64,000 bases of DNA from Rothia aerolata (GTDB lineage Bacteria; Actinomycetota; Actinomycetes; Actinomycetales; Micrococcaceae). The position numbers were made by a program, and so were the translations under genes. How positions within the stretch are numbered: position 1 is the stretch's first letter; every line of letters starts with the position of its first letter. The notes under the pieces are model-generated. The model saw nothing but the letters and a program-made list of their open reading frames with translations. It ran no database searches and was not told the DNA's origin. Where the stretch lies: positions 469,971 to 533,970 of the forward strand of contig NZ_BMDC01000001.1 in the NCBI RefSeq assembly GCF_014635585.1, written 5' to 3'. Of the stretch, positions 35,916 to 45,850 are shown piece by piece.

Positions 35916-38453
35916 ATGCCGGGTATGAACCTCACACGGGCCGAAGCGCAGGAGCGGGCCGAGGTTATTAAAAGAGTTGAAAGCTACCAGCTTAATCTTG
36001 ACCTGACTCAGGGAGAGAGAATTTTTGCGGTTAAGGCGGAGATTCGCTTTAAAGCGGTAGCTGGGAAGACCACCTTTATTGACGCCATTACCGATACCGT
36101 TCGATCCATCGAGCTCAACGGCCAGTCGGTACCTACCGACGCCGCCGACGGCGTGCGCATTGCCCTGCCCGCCCTGGCGGAAGAAAACCTTCTAAAAATT
36201 GACGCTGATTTTCTTTACACCAACACCGGTGAGGGTCTGCACCGCTTTGTTGACCCGGTAGATAACGAGGTCTACCTCTATTCCCAGTTTGAGGTTCCCG
36301 ACTCCCGCCGGGTCTTTCCCGTCTTTGAACAGCCCGACCTCAAGGCTGAGTTTTCCTTTACCATCACCGCCCCCGAGCACTGGAACGTGATTACCAACCA
36401 GCCCGAGACCTCGGTGGAGAAAACTGAGGGTAAGGCCACCTGGACTTTCTCGGCGACCCCGCGGATTTCCTCCTACATCACCGCCATTATTGCCGGCCCC
36501 TACGAGAAGGTCACTTCTTCTCTGACCAATTCTGAGGGTCGCGAGATTGCCCTGGGCGTTTTTGCGCGTAAGTCTCTGATGCCCTACCTAGACTCTGAAG
36601 AAATCTTTGAGCTCACCCGCCAGGGTTTCGAGTTCTACGAAGAGCAGTTCAAGGTTCCCTACCCCTTTGAGAAGTACGACCAGCTCTTTGTGCCCGAATT
36701 CAATGCCGGTGCGATGGAGAACGCCGGTGCAGTCACCTTCCTGGAAAACTACATTTTCCGCTCCAAGACCACCGAGGCGATGATTGAGCGCCGGGCTATC
36801 ACCATTCTGCACGAGCTAGCCCACATGTGGTTCGGCGATTTGGTGACCATGAAGTGGTGGAATGACCTGTGGCTCAACGAGTCTTTCGCCGAGTTCATGT
36901 CTACCCTGGCAGCAGCTGAAAACACCCGCTTTGTTGACCAGGCCTGGGCCACCTTCTCGGCTTCTGAAAAGACCTGGGCCTACCGCCAGGATCAGCTCTC
37001 CACCACCCACCCGATTGTGGCAGAAATCCGCGACCTGCACGATGTTCAGGTGAACTTTGACGGCATTACCTACGCCAAGGGTGCCTCTGTGCTCCGCCAG
37101 CTGGTTGCCTGGGTTGGCCAGGAGAACTTCATGGCAGCGCTGACCGACTACTTCGGCAAGCACTCCTGGGGCAACACCGTGCTGAATGACCTTCTGGTTG
37201 AGCTTGAGAACAAGTCCGGCCGCGATGTGAAGGCCTGGTCAGCTAAGTGGCTGGAAACCGCCGGCGTGAACACCCTGAGCACCGAGGTGCAGGAGGAGGG
37301 CGGCATCCTCACCCAGCTGGCTATCCGCCAGACCTACGCCGAGGGCTTCGAGACCCTGCGCCCCCATCGCCTGGTGGTGGGCTTCTATTCGCTACAGGAT
37401 GGTCGGCTGACCCGCACCGACCGCTTTGAGCTGGACGTGGACGGCGAGCTGACGGTTCTCGAGCAGGCGGCAGGTAAACCCCGCCCCGATTTGATTCTGG
37501 TCAACGATGAGGATCTAGCCTACGCAAAGATTCGCCTGGATGAAAAGTCTCGCGCCACCGCTATCAAGCACCTGGGCGATATTGACTCACCGGTGGCCCG
37601 CGGTGTGGTCTGGGGCTCGCTCTGGGACACCACCCGCGATGCCGAGATGCCCGCCCGTCAGTTTGTTGAGCTGGTGCTCAATAACATTGGCAAGGAAACA
37701 AACTCCACCGCCGTGCGCACCCAGCTGCTCAACCTCGAGCTGACCCTTAACTCCTACGTGAACCGGGACTTTGCCGAGGAAACCCGCCGCGATGCTGCCC
37801 ACCGTCTGTGGGATATTGCCCAGGATGCCGAAGCTGATTCTGACAACCAGCTTCAGTTCGTGCGCACCTTTGCCAAGCTGGCCGAAACCGATGCGCAGCT
37901 GGAAACCGTCGAGGCCCTGCTCACCGGAGACATCACCCTGGAGGGGCTTGAGATTGACACCGACCTCCGGTGGGTTCTGCTGACCTCCCTGGCCGCGGGC
38001 AACCGCCGCAGCGAGGACGACGTCAACGAGATGCTGGCGGCAGACAACACCTCCAACGGCCAGCAGGCGGCGGCCACTGCCCGCGCCTCGATTCCTACCC
38101 TGCCCGCCAAGGAAAAGGTCTGGCAGGAGGTTGTGGTGGAGAACTCCATGTCTAACATCGTGCAGCGCTCTGCCATTGCTGGCTTCAGCGGCGGTACCGA
38201 TAAGTCTGTGCTTGAGCCTTTCACCGACCGCTACTTTGAAGCAATCGAGGGTATCTGGCGCGAACGCAGCCACGAGATTTCCCAGCAGATTATCGTGGGG
38301 CTCTTCCCCCGCAACTACTCTCAGAATCTGCTTGAGAAAACCGAGAAGTTCCTGGCTAAGCTGCCCGAGGACGCCGCGGCCCTGCACCGCATGGTCTCGG
38401 AGTCCCGTGACGGCATGAAGCGGGCGCTGAAGGTACAGTCAGCTGACCGTTAA
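35916..38453 (+). CDS. pepN: Aminopeptidase N
   Basis: About 845 residues, M1-family zinc metallopeptidase. The exopeptidase motif GAMEN is present, and the zinc motif is HELAH (His299) with the downstream Glu in NESFAEF. An ERAP1-like C-terminal domain follows. It removes N-terminal residues from peptides in the cytoplasm. ATG 35916 after AAAGGGA is preferred to an in-frame ATG at 35880. The gene is divergent from rpiB. Confidence 0.94.
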   Translation: MPGMNLTRAEAQERAEVIKRVESYQLNLDLTQGERIFAVKAEIRFKAVAGKTTFIDAITDTVRSIELNGQSVPTDAADGVRIALPALAEENLLKIDADFLYTNTGEGLHRFVDPVDNEVYLYSQFEVPDSRRVFPVFEQPDLKAEFSFTITAPEHWNVITNQPETSVEKTEGKATWTFSATPRISSYITAIIAGPYEKVTSSLTNSEGREIALGVFARKSLMPYLDSEEIFELTRQGFEFYEEQFKVPYPFEKYDQLFVPEFNAGAMENAGAVTFLENYIFRSKTTEAMIERRAITILHELAHMWFGDLVTMKWWNDLWLNESFAEFMSTLAAAENTRFVDQAWATFSASEKTWAYRQDQLSTTHPIVAEIRDLHDVQVNFDGITYAKGASVLRQLVAWVGQENFMAALTDYFGKHSWGNTVLNDLLVELENKSGRDVKAWSAKWLETAGVNTLSTEVQEEGGILTQLAIRQTYAEGFETLRPHRLVVGFYSLQDGRLTRTDRFELDVDGELTVLEQAAGKPRPDLILVNDEDLAYAKIRLDEKSRATAIKHLGDIDSPVARGVVWGSLWDTTRDAEMPARQFVELVLNNIGKETNSTAVRTQLLNLELTLNSYVNRDFAEETRRDAAHRLWDIAQDAEADSDNQLQFVRTFAKLAETDAQLETVEALLTGDITLEGLEIDTDLRWVLLTSLAAGNRRSEDDVNEMLAADNTSNGQQAAATARASIPTLPAKEKVWQEVVVENSMSNIVQRSAIAGFSGGTDKSVLEPFTDRYFEAIEGIWRERSHEISQQIIVGLFPRNYSQNLLEKTEKFLAKLPEDAAALHRMVSESRDGMKRALKVQSADR

Positions 38454-38474
38454 ACACAGCTGTTAAGCTGTGCA

Positions 38475-38560
38475 CTAAGTTGGGGTGGGGTGCGGCGAGC
38501 ACGCTGGCTCGGGGCTGGCGTTAAGGGTGCGTGCTCGCCGCACCCCACCTCAACACTTAG
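38475..38560. terminator. Long GC-rich hairpin between pepN and glbO
   Basis: Two arms of about 28-30 nt (38475-38503 and 38530-38560) pair almost perfectly around a 26-nt loop. It can end pepN transcription. The arms are unusually long for a plain terminator. Confidence 0.65.
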
Positions 38561-38584
38561 ATTGACCTCTTATCAAGGAAAACA

Positions 38585-38986
38585 ATGGCTGATTCCAACA
38601 ATCCCGCCTCCCAGGTCTCTTTCTATGAGCAGGTGGGCGGTTCCGCTACTTTCGAAAAACTCTGCCGTGAGTTCTACCAGCTGGTTGCCGCAGACCCCGA
38701 GTTTCGCGCGCTCTACCCCGAAGAAGATCTTGGCCCCGCCGAGCGCCGTCTTCGTATGTTCTTGGAGCAGTACTGGGGTGGGCCCAAAACCTACCAGGCT
38801 GAACGCGGCCACCCGCGCCTGCGAATGCGTCACCACCCCTTTGCCATTGGCCCCAAGGAGCGGGACACCTGGATTAAATATATGCGCCAGGCGCTCGATA
38901 CCCTGCAGCTGCCTCCGCTACAGGATCAAACCCTGTGGGACTACCTGGAACGTGCCGCCCACGCCATGCAGAATCGAGCCTCCTAG
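38585..38986 (+). CDS. glbO: Group II truncated hemoglobin
   Basis: A 133-residue trHbN/O-type globin. The TrpG8-type segment (LEQYWGGP), PHF-like motifs and the proximal His within RMRHHPFAIG identify group II (GlbO). It binds O2 or NO, likely in oxidative or nitrosative defence. ATG at 38585 has AAGGAAAAC upstream. A longer frame in another register over the same bases is a shadow. Confidence 0.9.
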   Translation: MADSNNPASQVSFYEQVGGSATFEKLCREFYQLVAADPEFRALYPEEDLGPAERRLRMFLEQYWGGPKTYQAERGHPRLRMRHHPFAIGPKERDTWIKYMRQALDTLQLPPLQDQTLWDYLERAAHAMQNRAS

Positions 38987-39684
38987 AGAGCACTATTCCT
39001 GCGCACCAGCACGTAACCAGCCGGCGCGTTGATGCGTAGCCAGGAGCCGCTGGTGAAGCAGCGCAGGCTCCCCTGTGCCCCGCGGGGAAGAAACCCAAGG
39101 ACGACGGCGGCAAAGGCTGCCCCGGTAGGCACGGGAAAGTCGGTGGGCTGGGAGTCGGCTGCGCCGCCGCGCTGTTCAATCTGCAGGGGCGATGACCAGA
39201 TACGGGAGCGCACGGTGTTGACCACAGCGTGACCGGGGTTATCCGGCAGAGCCGAATCCACGGCGTCCATACCCTCCTTCGCAGCGCTCTCCAGCAGCTC
39301 AACGGGTAGGGGCTGTACTTCTTCCCAGCCCGACATGGGCGGCTGTACCCCCGCCCACACGGCATGAACGGTCATGGGCGGCACCTTGAGCACAAAATTC
39401 TCTTCTTCAATGCGAGCCAGACGGTCAAGAATAGCGGCCGACTCCACCACCACATCAAATTCGGCAGGCTCTTCGAGACGGAAGGCCCGCATACCCAAAA
39501 CGGTTGGCGTTGAATCCAGCAGGGTCTCGGGGGCCAGGGTGCACACCGACACAGCCAGGCTTGAGCCCACAGCTTGCAGACGCACCGCCGCACTCTTCTC
39601 CACCGAGCGAATCCGCTTGACCAGCTTTTCAAGATCTCCGGCGGCCGCGGCCGAACCTAAATGAGCGGTCAAAACATCCGACAT
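38983..39684 (-). CDS. Conserved actinobacterial hypothetical protein
   Basis: A 233-residue soluble protein with no membrane segment or motif I recognise. The alanine-rich N-terminus looks like a helical domain; the C-terminal half (WVRSRIWSSPL-like, VPTGAAFAAVVLGFL) may form a beta domain. Convergent with glbO by a few bases and divergent from tesB, a neighbourhood I believe is conserved in related Micrococcaceae. Codon use is chromosomal. The call as a real gene rests on its length and the tight packing. Confidence 0.6.
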   Translation of the reverse strand: MSDVLTAHLGSAAAAGDLEKLVKRIRSVEKSAAVRLQAVGSSLAVSVCTLAPETLLDSTPTVLGMRAFRLEEPAEFDVVVESAAILDRLARIEEENFVLKVPPMTVHAVWAGVQPPMSGWEEVQPLPVELLESAAKEGMDAVDSALPDNPGHAVVNTVRSRIWSSPLQIEQRGGAADSQPTDFPVPTGAAFAAVVLGFLPRGAQGSLRCFTSGSWLRINAPAGYVLVRRNSAL

Positions 39685-39754
39685 AATTCGTATACTTTCT
39701 ATCCTGCGAGACAGCTAACCCCACTAGGTTACAGGTTTATGAGACAGTAAAGAC

Positions 39755-40672
39755 ATGTCAGAAAACACACAGAGTAACGATTCAAACGCGGCGGTTGATG
39801 ATCTGATTGAGATGCTCAATCTCACTGACCGCGGAGCCACCCAGAACGAAACCCTCTTCGGCGCCCAAACCCTTAACCGAGAGTCACCGAGAATCTACGG
39901 TGGCCAGGTGCTCGCCCAGGCGATTATGGCCATGACCTCCACGGTGGATTCAGACCGCGACATTCATTCCCTGCACGGCTACTTTATTCGCCCCGGCGAT
40001 ATAGACCAGGATCTCAGCTTTGGCGTGCAGAAACTCAACGACGGCCGATCCTTCTCTACCCGCCGCGTACAGGCCTACCAGCAGGGGCAGGCAATTTTCT
40101 CTGCCATTTCCTCTTTTCAGACTGCCAGCCAGGGCCCCGAGCACGGCTCTACCATGCCCTCTGACCTGCCGGATCCCGAGTCACTGCCCACCGTAGCTGA
40201 TCTCGTGGGTCACCTACCTCTGCCCATCGCCCGCGCTATCTCCTACCACCGCCCCTTCGACCTACGGCATGTTGAAGAACCGCTCTGGCTCAAGGCTGAC
40301 AGTAGCAAGTCTCCCACCACCGCCGTCTGGTTCAAGTCCTTTGCCCCGCTGCCCGATGACCCTAACTTTCACAAGGCAGCTATCGCCTACGCCTCCGACT
40401 ACATGCCCGTTGAACCCGGGCTTCGCGCCCACGGCAAGCACTGGATGGTACAGGGCATGAAAGTGGCATCACTTGACCACGCTATCTGGTTCCACCGGCC
40501 CGCCCGCGCCGACGAATGGCTGCTCTACACGTTGGAGGCCCCCAGCGCCCAGGACGCCCGGTCGCTAGCCACCGGAAAGATCTTTTCGCAGGACGGCGCT
40601 CACGTGGCAACCATCGCCCAGGAGACCATGCTGCGCCTGCCGGAATACCGGGAGGACATTACGGCGGTTTAG
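39755..40672 (+). CDS. tesB: Acyl-CoA thioesterase II
   Basis: A 305-residue double-hotdog thioesterase. Family motifs YGGQVLAQAI and SLHGYFIRPGD in the first hotdog and SLDHAIWFHRP in the second are clear, with Asp/Thr/Gln residues of the active site spread over both. It hydrolyses medium- and long-chain acyl-CoA. Single gene behind a short promoter region, followed by the structured intergenic element. Confidence 0.92.
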   Translation: MSENTQSNDSNAAVDDLIEMLNLTDRGATQNETLFGAQTLNRESPRIYGGQVLAQAIMAMTSTVDSDRDIHSLHGYFIRPGDIDQDLSFGVQKLNDGRSFSTRRVQAYQQGQAIFSAISSFQTASQGPEHGSTMPSDLPDPESLPTVADLVGHLPLPIARAISYHRPFDLRHVEEPLWLKADSSKSPTTAVWFKSFAPLPDDPNFHKAAIAYASDYMPVEPGLRAHGKHWMVQGMKVASLDHAIWFHRPARADEWLLYTLEAPSAQDARSLATGKIFSQDGAHVATIAQETMLRLPEYREDITAV

Positions 40673-40724
40673 CTTACATCCTCAGGCAGGAAGTCACCTG
40701 CTGACAGCCGCGACTCGCGAGTTT

Positions 40725-40904
40725 TAAGACGGCGACGCCGCCCCCTTACACGAATACCTCAGGTGTATCGTGAAGCGGGTTGCGGCGTCGTCGTCTTAAT
40801 GTTTCAGCTGGAGCGGCTCGTCAGTGGTGATGAAGCACGATTTTCCGAGCAAGCGAGGAAATAAAAATCGTGCGGAATCGATCACCGCAAGCTGAAGAAC
40901 ATTA
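40725..40904. other. Structured intergenic element with nested hairpins
   Basis: Two back-to-back stem-loops fill the gap between tesB and ettA. The first pairs TTAAGACGGCGACGCCGC (from about 40725) with its near-complement ending near 40799 and contains an inner CACGA...TCGTG hairpin. The second spans about 40800-40903, with nested pairs TTTCAGCT/AGCTGAA, GGTGAT/ATCACC and GCACGATTTT/AAAATCGTGC. It may be a bidirectional terminator or a repeat element; a stable small RNA is another option. Confidence 0.55.
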
Positions 40905-42581
40905 GCGCGTCAGCTTCCTATGAACAACGCGGTGCGGCTTCGCAGCATCGGGGCCCAGTCGCTCCACCTTGTTCTTCTCGTAGGACTCGAAGTTGCCCTC
41001 GAACCAGTACCACTTATCGGGTTGCTCGTCGGTGCCTTCCCACGCCAGAATGTGGGTGGCTACTCTATCGAGGAACCAGCGGTCGTGAGAGACCACGACT
41101 GCACAGCCGGGGAATTCCAGCAGGGCATTTTCCAGGGAGGTCAGGGTCTCAACGTCGAGGTCGTTAGTGGGCTCATCGAGCAGGAGCAGGTTACCGCCCT
41201 GCTTGAGGGTCAGCGCCAGGTTCAGACGGTTGCGCTCACCACCGGAGAGCACCTCAGACTTCTTCTGCTGGTCGGGACCCTTAAAACCGAAGGCAGAAAC
41301 GTAGGCACGGGAGGGCATCTCAACCTGGCCTACCTGAATGTAGTCCAGGCCATCGGAGACAACTTCCCACACGTTCTTCTCGGGATCTATGTTGGTGCGG
41401 TTCTGGTCAACGTAGGAAATCTTGACGGTCTCGCCCACCTTCAGGGAGCCGCCGTCCAGCTCCTCAAGGCCAACAATGGTCTTGAAGAGGGTTGACTTAC
41501 CCACACCGTTGGGGCCGATAACACCCACGATACCGTTGCGGGGCAAGGAGAAGGAGAGGCCGTTGATGAGGGAGCGGCCATCAAAGCCCTTCTGCAGGTT
41601 CTCGGCCTCAATGACGACGTTACCCAGGCGGGGTCCCGGAGGAATCTGAATTTCCTCGAAGTCTAGCTTGCGGGTCTTCTCAGCCTCAGCAGCCATCTCC
41701 TCGTAGCGGGCCAGACGTGCCTTGGACTTAGCCTGGCGGCCCTTGGTGTTGGAGCGAACCCAGTCGAGTTCCTCGGAGAGGCGCTTAGCCAGCTTGGCAT
41801 CCTTCTTACCCTGTACCTCTAGACGAGCACGCTTCTTCTCCAGGTAGGTGGAGTAGTTGCCCTCGTAGGGGTAGAGGTTGCCGCGGTCAACTTCGGCAAT
41901 CCACTCTGCAACGTGGTCGAGGAAGTAGCGATCGTGGGTAATCGCGATAACCGCACCCTCGTAGGACTGCAGGTGCTGCTCGAGCCAGAGCACCGACTCG
42001 GCGTCCAGGTGGTTGGTGGGCTCGTCAAGCAGCAGCAGGTCGGGCTTCTGCAGCAGGAGCTTGCAGAGGGCCACACGACGGCGCTCGCCACCGGAGAGGT
42101 GGGTGACCGGTGAGTCACCGGGAGGGCAACGCAGGGCGTCCATTGCCTGTTCCAGCTGGGAATCAATATCCCAGGCATTGGCGGCGTCGATGTCTTCCTG
42201 TAGCTTGCCCATCTCTTCCATGAGAGCGTCGAAGTCTGCATCAGGGTTAGACATCTCGTCGGAGATTTCGTTGTAGCGAATAATCTTGTTGTAGATTTCG
42301 CCAACGCCCTCCTGCACGTTACCCAGAACGGTCTTTTCTTCGTTCAGCGGCGGTTCCTGCATGAGGATACCCACGGTGTAGCCGTCGGAGAGGCGGGCTT
42401 CACCGTTAGAGGGGGTGTCCAAACCAGCCATGATTTTCAGGATGGTGGACTTACCAGCACCGTTGGGGCCAACCATACCAATCTTGGCGCCGGGGAAGAA
42501 CGACATGGAAACGTCGTTGAGGATGACTTTGTCGCCCACGGTCTTGCGGGCTTTGCTCATCGTATAAATAAATTCAGCCAT
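40902..42581 (-). CDS. ettA: Energy-dependent translational throttle EttA (ABC-F)
   Basis: A 559-residue ABC-F protein with two soluble ATPase domains. Walker A motifs are GPNGAGKST and GPNGVGKST, signatures LSGGERRR and LSGGERNR, and each Walker B ends in LLLDEPTNHLD/LLLDEPTNDLD. A linker of the P-site tRNA interaction motif joins the two halves. The length and the short arm are those of EttA rather than of an antibiotic resistance ABC-F. It gates translation initiation according to ATP/ADP ratio. Confidence 0.94.
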   Translation of the reverse strand: MAEFIYTMSKARKTVGDKVILNDVSMSFFPGAKIGMVGPNGAGKSTILKIMAGLDTPSNGEARLSDGYTVGILMQEPPLNEEKTVLGNVQEGVGEIYNKIIRYNEISDEMSNPDADFDALMEEMGKLQEDIDAANAWDIDSQLEQAMDALRCPPGDSPVTHLSGGERRRVALCKLLLQKPDLLLLDEPTNHLDAESVLWLEQHLQSYEGAVIAITHDRYFLDHVAEWIAEVDRGNLYPYEGNYSTYLEKKRARLEVQGKKDAKLAKRLSEELDWVRSNTKGRQAKSKARLARYEEMAAEAEKTRKLDFEEIQIPPGPRLGNVVIEAENLQKGFDGRSLINGLSFSLPRNGIVGVIGPNGVGKSTLFKTIVGLEELDGGSLKVGETVKISYVDQNRTNIDPEKNVWEVVSDGLDYIQVGQVEMPSRAYVSAFGFKGPDQQKKSEVLSGGERNRLNLALTLKQGGNLLLLDEPTNDLDVETLTSLENALLEFPGCAVVVSHDRWFLDRVATHILAWEGTDEQPDKWYWFEGNFESYEKNKVERLGPDAAKPHRVVHRKLTR

Positions 42582-42757
42582 GCTTACTAGGCTACCTGGT
42601 GAAGCCGGTTGCTTTAAGGGTATTCAGCTGTGTGCTTGGGTGAAGTTTGGCTTACTTTTTGAACTACGACGACTTGATCTAGCTTCCGGAATAAATCGCA
42701 CCCGGCCCCGGTTACACCGAATGCATTAACGATAGAACGTCAAAGAAGATGATTATC

Positions 42758-43376
42758 ATGCGTCAAGCAATTATAGATTCTGCAGGTAACCGGCTCGTCA
42801 TTGACGAGCAGCCCACTGGTTCCGGGGCAGCGAAAGTCCTAGCGGCAGCTATTAACCCGGTTGATCTGGCTATAGCAGGTGGGCACTTCCCCTTCAGAGA
42901 ATATAAGCCCGGCCAGCCCCTCGGCCTCAGCGGTGTAGCTGAGGCAGCCGACGGTAGCCGCTACTATTTCTACAACCCGCCCCTTCCAGCCGGTTCTTTC
43001 AGTGACTCTATAAATTTGAGTCAGACCCCCAAGGTGCCCCTTCCCGAGAATCTCGACCCTGAGCTTGCCGCCCTACTCGGCCCTGTATGATGCCGGCTCA
43101 CTGAGCAGCGACGATACTGTGCTAGTTCTCGGCGCCACCGGTACCGTAGGCCTGATTGCAGCCCTGGTAGCGAAGAGCGCGGGAGCTCAGATGCTCGGGC
43201 TAGCACGGGACAGCCAGAAGAATAGGGACCTGCTGAATCAGGCTGGTATTCGAGCTATTTTTGATGACGGCGGTGGGTCAGTAACCTCCCAGCTTAAGGA
43301 AGCCGCGCCGCAGGGAATTACCCTGGTGATTGACAGCCTCTGGGGTTCCTATCCCGACGACCTTCCGGCATACTGA
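42758..43376 (+). pseudogene. Quinone-oxidoreductase-like MDR gene, frameshifted
   Basis: The first frame (MRQAIIDSAGNRLVIDEQP...INPVDLAIAGG) is the N-terminal GroES-like part of a zinc-free medium-chain reductase. It stops near 43085 in ...PELAALLGPV, and the Rossmann part continues in another frame (LVLGATGTVGLIAALVAKSAGA) to a stop at 43376. A frameshift around 43070-43085 and an early C-terminal stop leave it about two-thirds of family length. First member of the decaying operon that continues downstream. Confidence 0.75.
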
Positions 43377-43455
43377 TCAACCTGGTCACGAACAGCAGAG
43401 AAGAAAATGCCCCTGAGGCAGAACCTTCTTCTCCCAAGACCACCAAGAGAATACA

Positions 43456-44549
43456 GTGAAGGCACAAGCAGCAGTACTGACCGAGGCTAACGCCCCACTC
43501 AGCTTTCAAGATATCGAATTCGACGAGCCACGCCACGATGAGGTGCTTGTCAGGTTGTTGCCACCGGCGTCTGCCAGACCGATGCCCACATTCGCAAACA
43601 GAACTATGAGACTCCCCTGCCCCTGGTTTTGGGCCACGAAGGAGCAGGCGTTGTAGAAGCGGTTGGCGAAAGCGTCACCGACCTTGAGCCCGGCGACCAC
43701 GTGGTCATGAGTTACCCCTCCTGTGGCCACTGCCGCTACTGTCTCTCAGGCCACCCCGCCTTCTGCGAACAGGGATTTGACCTGAGCTTCCAGGGCGTAC
43801 GCGCAGACGGCACCAACGCTTACCACGACGGCGTCCACGGCCATTTCTTTGGCCAGTCCTCCTTCGCCACCTACTCGCTGGCCAACCAGCGCAACGTCAT
43901 CAAGGTTCCTAAGGAGGCCCCGCTGGAGTTGCTAGGCCCCCTCGGTTGCGGTTTCCAGACCGGTGCCGGCACCATCCTCTCGGCCCTGAAGGTTCCAGCC
44001 GGATCCTCCGTCGCCGTCATCGGAGCAGGAGGCGTTGGCCTGGCCGCCATTATGGCAGCCAAGGTAGCGGGAGCAACCACCATCATCGCCATGGACATCT
44101 CCGACGACCGCCCGGCCCTGGCCTCCGAACTCGGAGCAACCCACACCTTCAACACGAAAGAAGCTGATATTACCGAGAAGCTACTCGAAGTCGCCCCCGG
44201 CGGCGTTGACTACGTCGTTGAGCTCACCGGTATTCCCAAGATTCTCTCGGCCGCCCTCGAAGGAACCGCCATGCTGGGCACCGTCGCCCAGGTAGCTGGC
44301 CCGCCCACCGGCACCACCGCCGAACTCGACGTCAATACCATTCTCAACGGCCGTGGAGTACGCGGATACATTCAGGGAGACGCTCTCTCCAAGGAGTTCA
44401 TCCCCACCATGGTCAAGCTCTACATGGAGGGCAACTTCCCCTTCGACAAGCTGGTGACCCTCTACGACTTCAAAGACATTGAACAGGCCTTTGAAGATAC
44501 CGCAAGCGGTAAAACCATTAAGCCAATTCTCAAAATTGGAGAAATCTAA
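43456..44549 (+). pseudogene. Zn-dependent alcohol dehydrogenase, one-base frameshift
   Basis: The N-terminal 34 codons read MKAQAAVLTEANAPLSFQD..., then the frame shifts near 43552. In the other frame VVATGVCQTDAH resumes the catalytic zinc motif, and the long frame continues as GHEGAGVVEAVG...YPSCGHCRYCLSGHPAFCEQGF to the normal end. One G lost from a GG/GGG run at 43552-43555 explains it. The remaining protein (Rossmann GAGGVGLAA, benzyl-alcohol-dehydrogenase-like) is otherwise intact, so the lesion is recent. An aromatic or aldehyde-reducing partner of the ALDH now at 59.3 kb. Confidence 0.8.
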
Positions 44550-44575
44550 ATAACCATCACGATTCAAAGGAGTAA

Positions 44576-44839
44576 GTGATTATAATGACAAACCAAAAGC
44601 CCGAATGGCTCATCGAAGACCTCGGTTCCCGCGGCGTTCAGCTCATTGACTGGAGCGACTTTTCCGTTCCGCCCGAATCCTCATGGGGTAGCCTCTTCTC
44701 CCCCATGCGCCTGGAAAAGGGTTACCACCTGGAAGAGATTAAGCCCAACGTTTACTGACTCTCCACCGGCTGGTACGACATGATGTTCGCCGTCACTGAG
44801 ACCGGCGTCGTCGCTTTCGACGCCCCCGTTACCTTTTAA
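44576..44839 (+). pseudogene. MBL-fold hydrolase, N-terminal fragment (split gene, 5' part)
   Basis: The frame reads MTNQKPEWLIEDLG...KPNVY, then a TGA (44756-44758), then LSTGWYDMMFAVTETGVVAFDAPVTF to a TAA at 44837. The region past the TGA is clearly homologous MBL N-terminus (TGWYDMMFAVTETGVVAFDAP). The rest of this protein, from ITLSEHIMEAIRSV through the metal motif HWHADHIG, is found at 58343-59173. The two parts were one gene. The internal stop arose after or alongside the split. Confidence 0.82.
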
Positions 44840-44883
44840 GAGCGCTACACAGTCAACACCAAACCAGGTAACACTAGAAGCGT

Positions 44884-45051
44884 AAGTAACCGGCCCACCC
44901 CGGCATGGCTCAATGCCCCCAGCCAAACAAATAATAGTCAGGGGGGTATCGCCACCGGGGCTGGGAACGGTCCACAAACCATCGCTAATAGAAGCACGAT
45001 CCAAAGCCAAAGGAAGACGGGCTGCGAGATTCGTGAACCTGCCGGTTACTT
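44884..45051 (+). ncRNA. Candidate IS110 bridge RNA
   Basis: In the 5' non-coding part of the IS110 fragment, AAGTAACCGGC (44884-44894) pairs perfectly with GCCGGTTACTT (45041-45051), closing a 168-nt structured region. Inside are a GGCAT/ATGCC hairpin and a CCCAGCC/GGCTGGG stem with a large internal loop. Position, size and loops fit the bridge RNA of IS110-family recombinases, which guides target and donor choice. The assignment is inference from fold and location. Confidence 0.5.
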
Positions 45052-45086
45052 CACACCATAACCCGCAAAACACAAAGGTGTGAAGA

Positions 45087-45775
45087 ATGACCGACATCTA
45101 CCTCGGACTCGACGTAGGAAAAAACAACCACCACGCCACAGCCCTGACTACCTCTGGCAAGAAAATCTGGGATAAACCCCTACCCCAATCAGAACCCAAA
45201 ATCCGTGAACTACTGACTAATCTCAGCACCCAAGGAACTGTTCTGCTAGTAGTGGACCAGCCTAAAACAATCGGTGCCCTGCCGATAGCTATCGCACAAA
45301 ACATAGGTATCCAAGTCGCCTACCTGCCAGGACTAACCATGCGAAGAGTAGCTGATTTGCACCCCGGTGAAGCTAAAACAGACGCTCGCGATGCATTCAT
45401 CATCGCTGAAACAGCTCGCACCATGCCCCACACCCTACACAGCATTACAGTGGCTGATGAAACCACAGCAGAGCTATCCATGCTCTGCGGTTTTGACGAT
45501 GACCTGGCAGCTAACGCTACCGCAGTTTCAAACCGTCTACGTGGTTTTCTTACCCAAATTCATCCGCATCTTGAACGGGTGCTGGGACCAAGGATGACAC
45601 ATCCTGCTGTGCTTGCTTTGCTGAAGAAGTACCCTTCACCTGCTGATCTGAAAGCTGCTGGTAAAACCAAGGTACGCAATGTGTTGAAGAAGAAAGCACC
45701 ACGGTTAGCAATAAAGCTTACGAATGAAATCTTCCAAACCCTTGAGGAACAGACAGTAGCCGTTGCTGGCACGAG
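45087..45775 (+). pseudogene. IS110-family transposase, C-terminally truncated
   Basis: About 230 of a usual 400 residues remain. The N-terminal RuvC-like DEDD domain is intact, with GLDVGKNNH (Asp9) and GEAKTDARDAFIIAETAR. The C-terminal Tnp20 domain with the catalytic Ser is missing; homology stops near 45775 and a different frame takes over. It has its own non-coding leader (candidate bridge RNA). Being broken, it cannot transpose alone. It sits at the left edge of the island and may have taken part in its insertion. Confidence 0.85.
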
Positions 45776-45778
45776 GCC

Positions 45779-45850
45779 GGTGTCTTTCTCTTTGCAACAG
45801 GAATCCTCTGGATCTTCACCATGGCGGTCTATCTCCACGGGAAGAAATAG
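45779..45850 (+). pseudogene. 3' remnant of a membrane-protein gene
   Basis: A 23-codon frame reading GVFLFATGILWIFTMAVYLHGKK followed by a stop looks like the C-terminal membrane helix of a transporter or permease. It starts where IS110 homology ends. Too short to name. Confidence 0.35.

Noticed and set aside
38490..39032. 180-codon plus-strand frame over glbO
   Set aside because: Different register from the globin and begins within the pepN hairpin.
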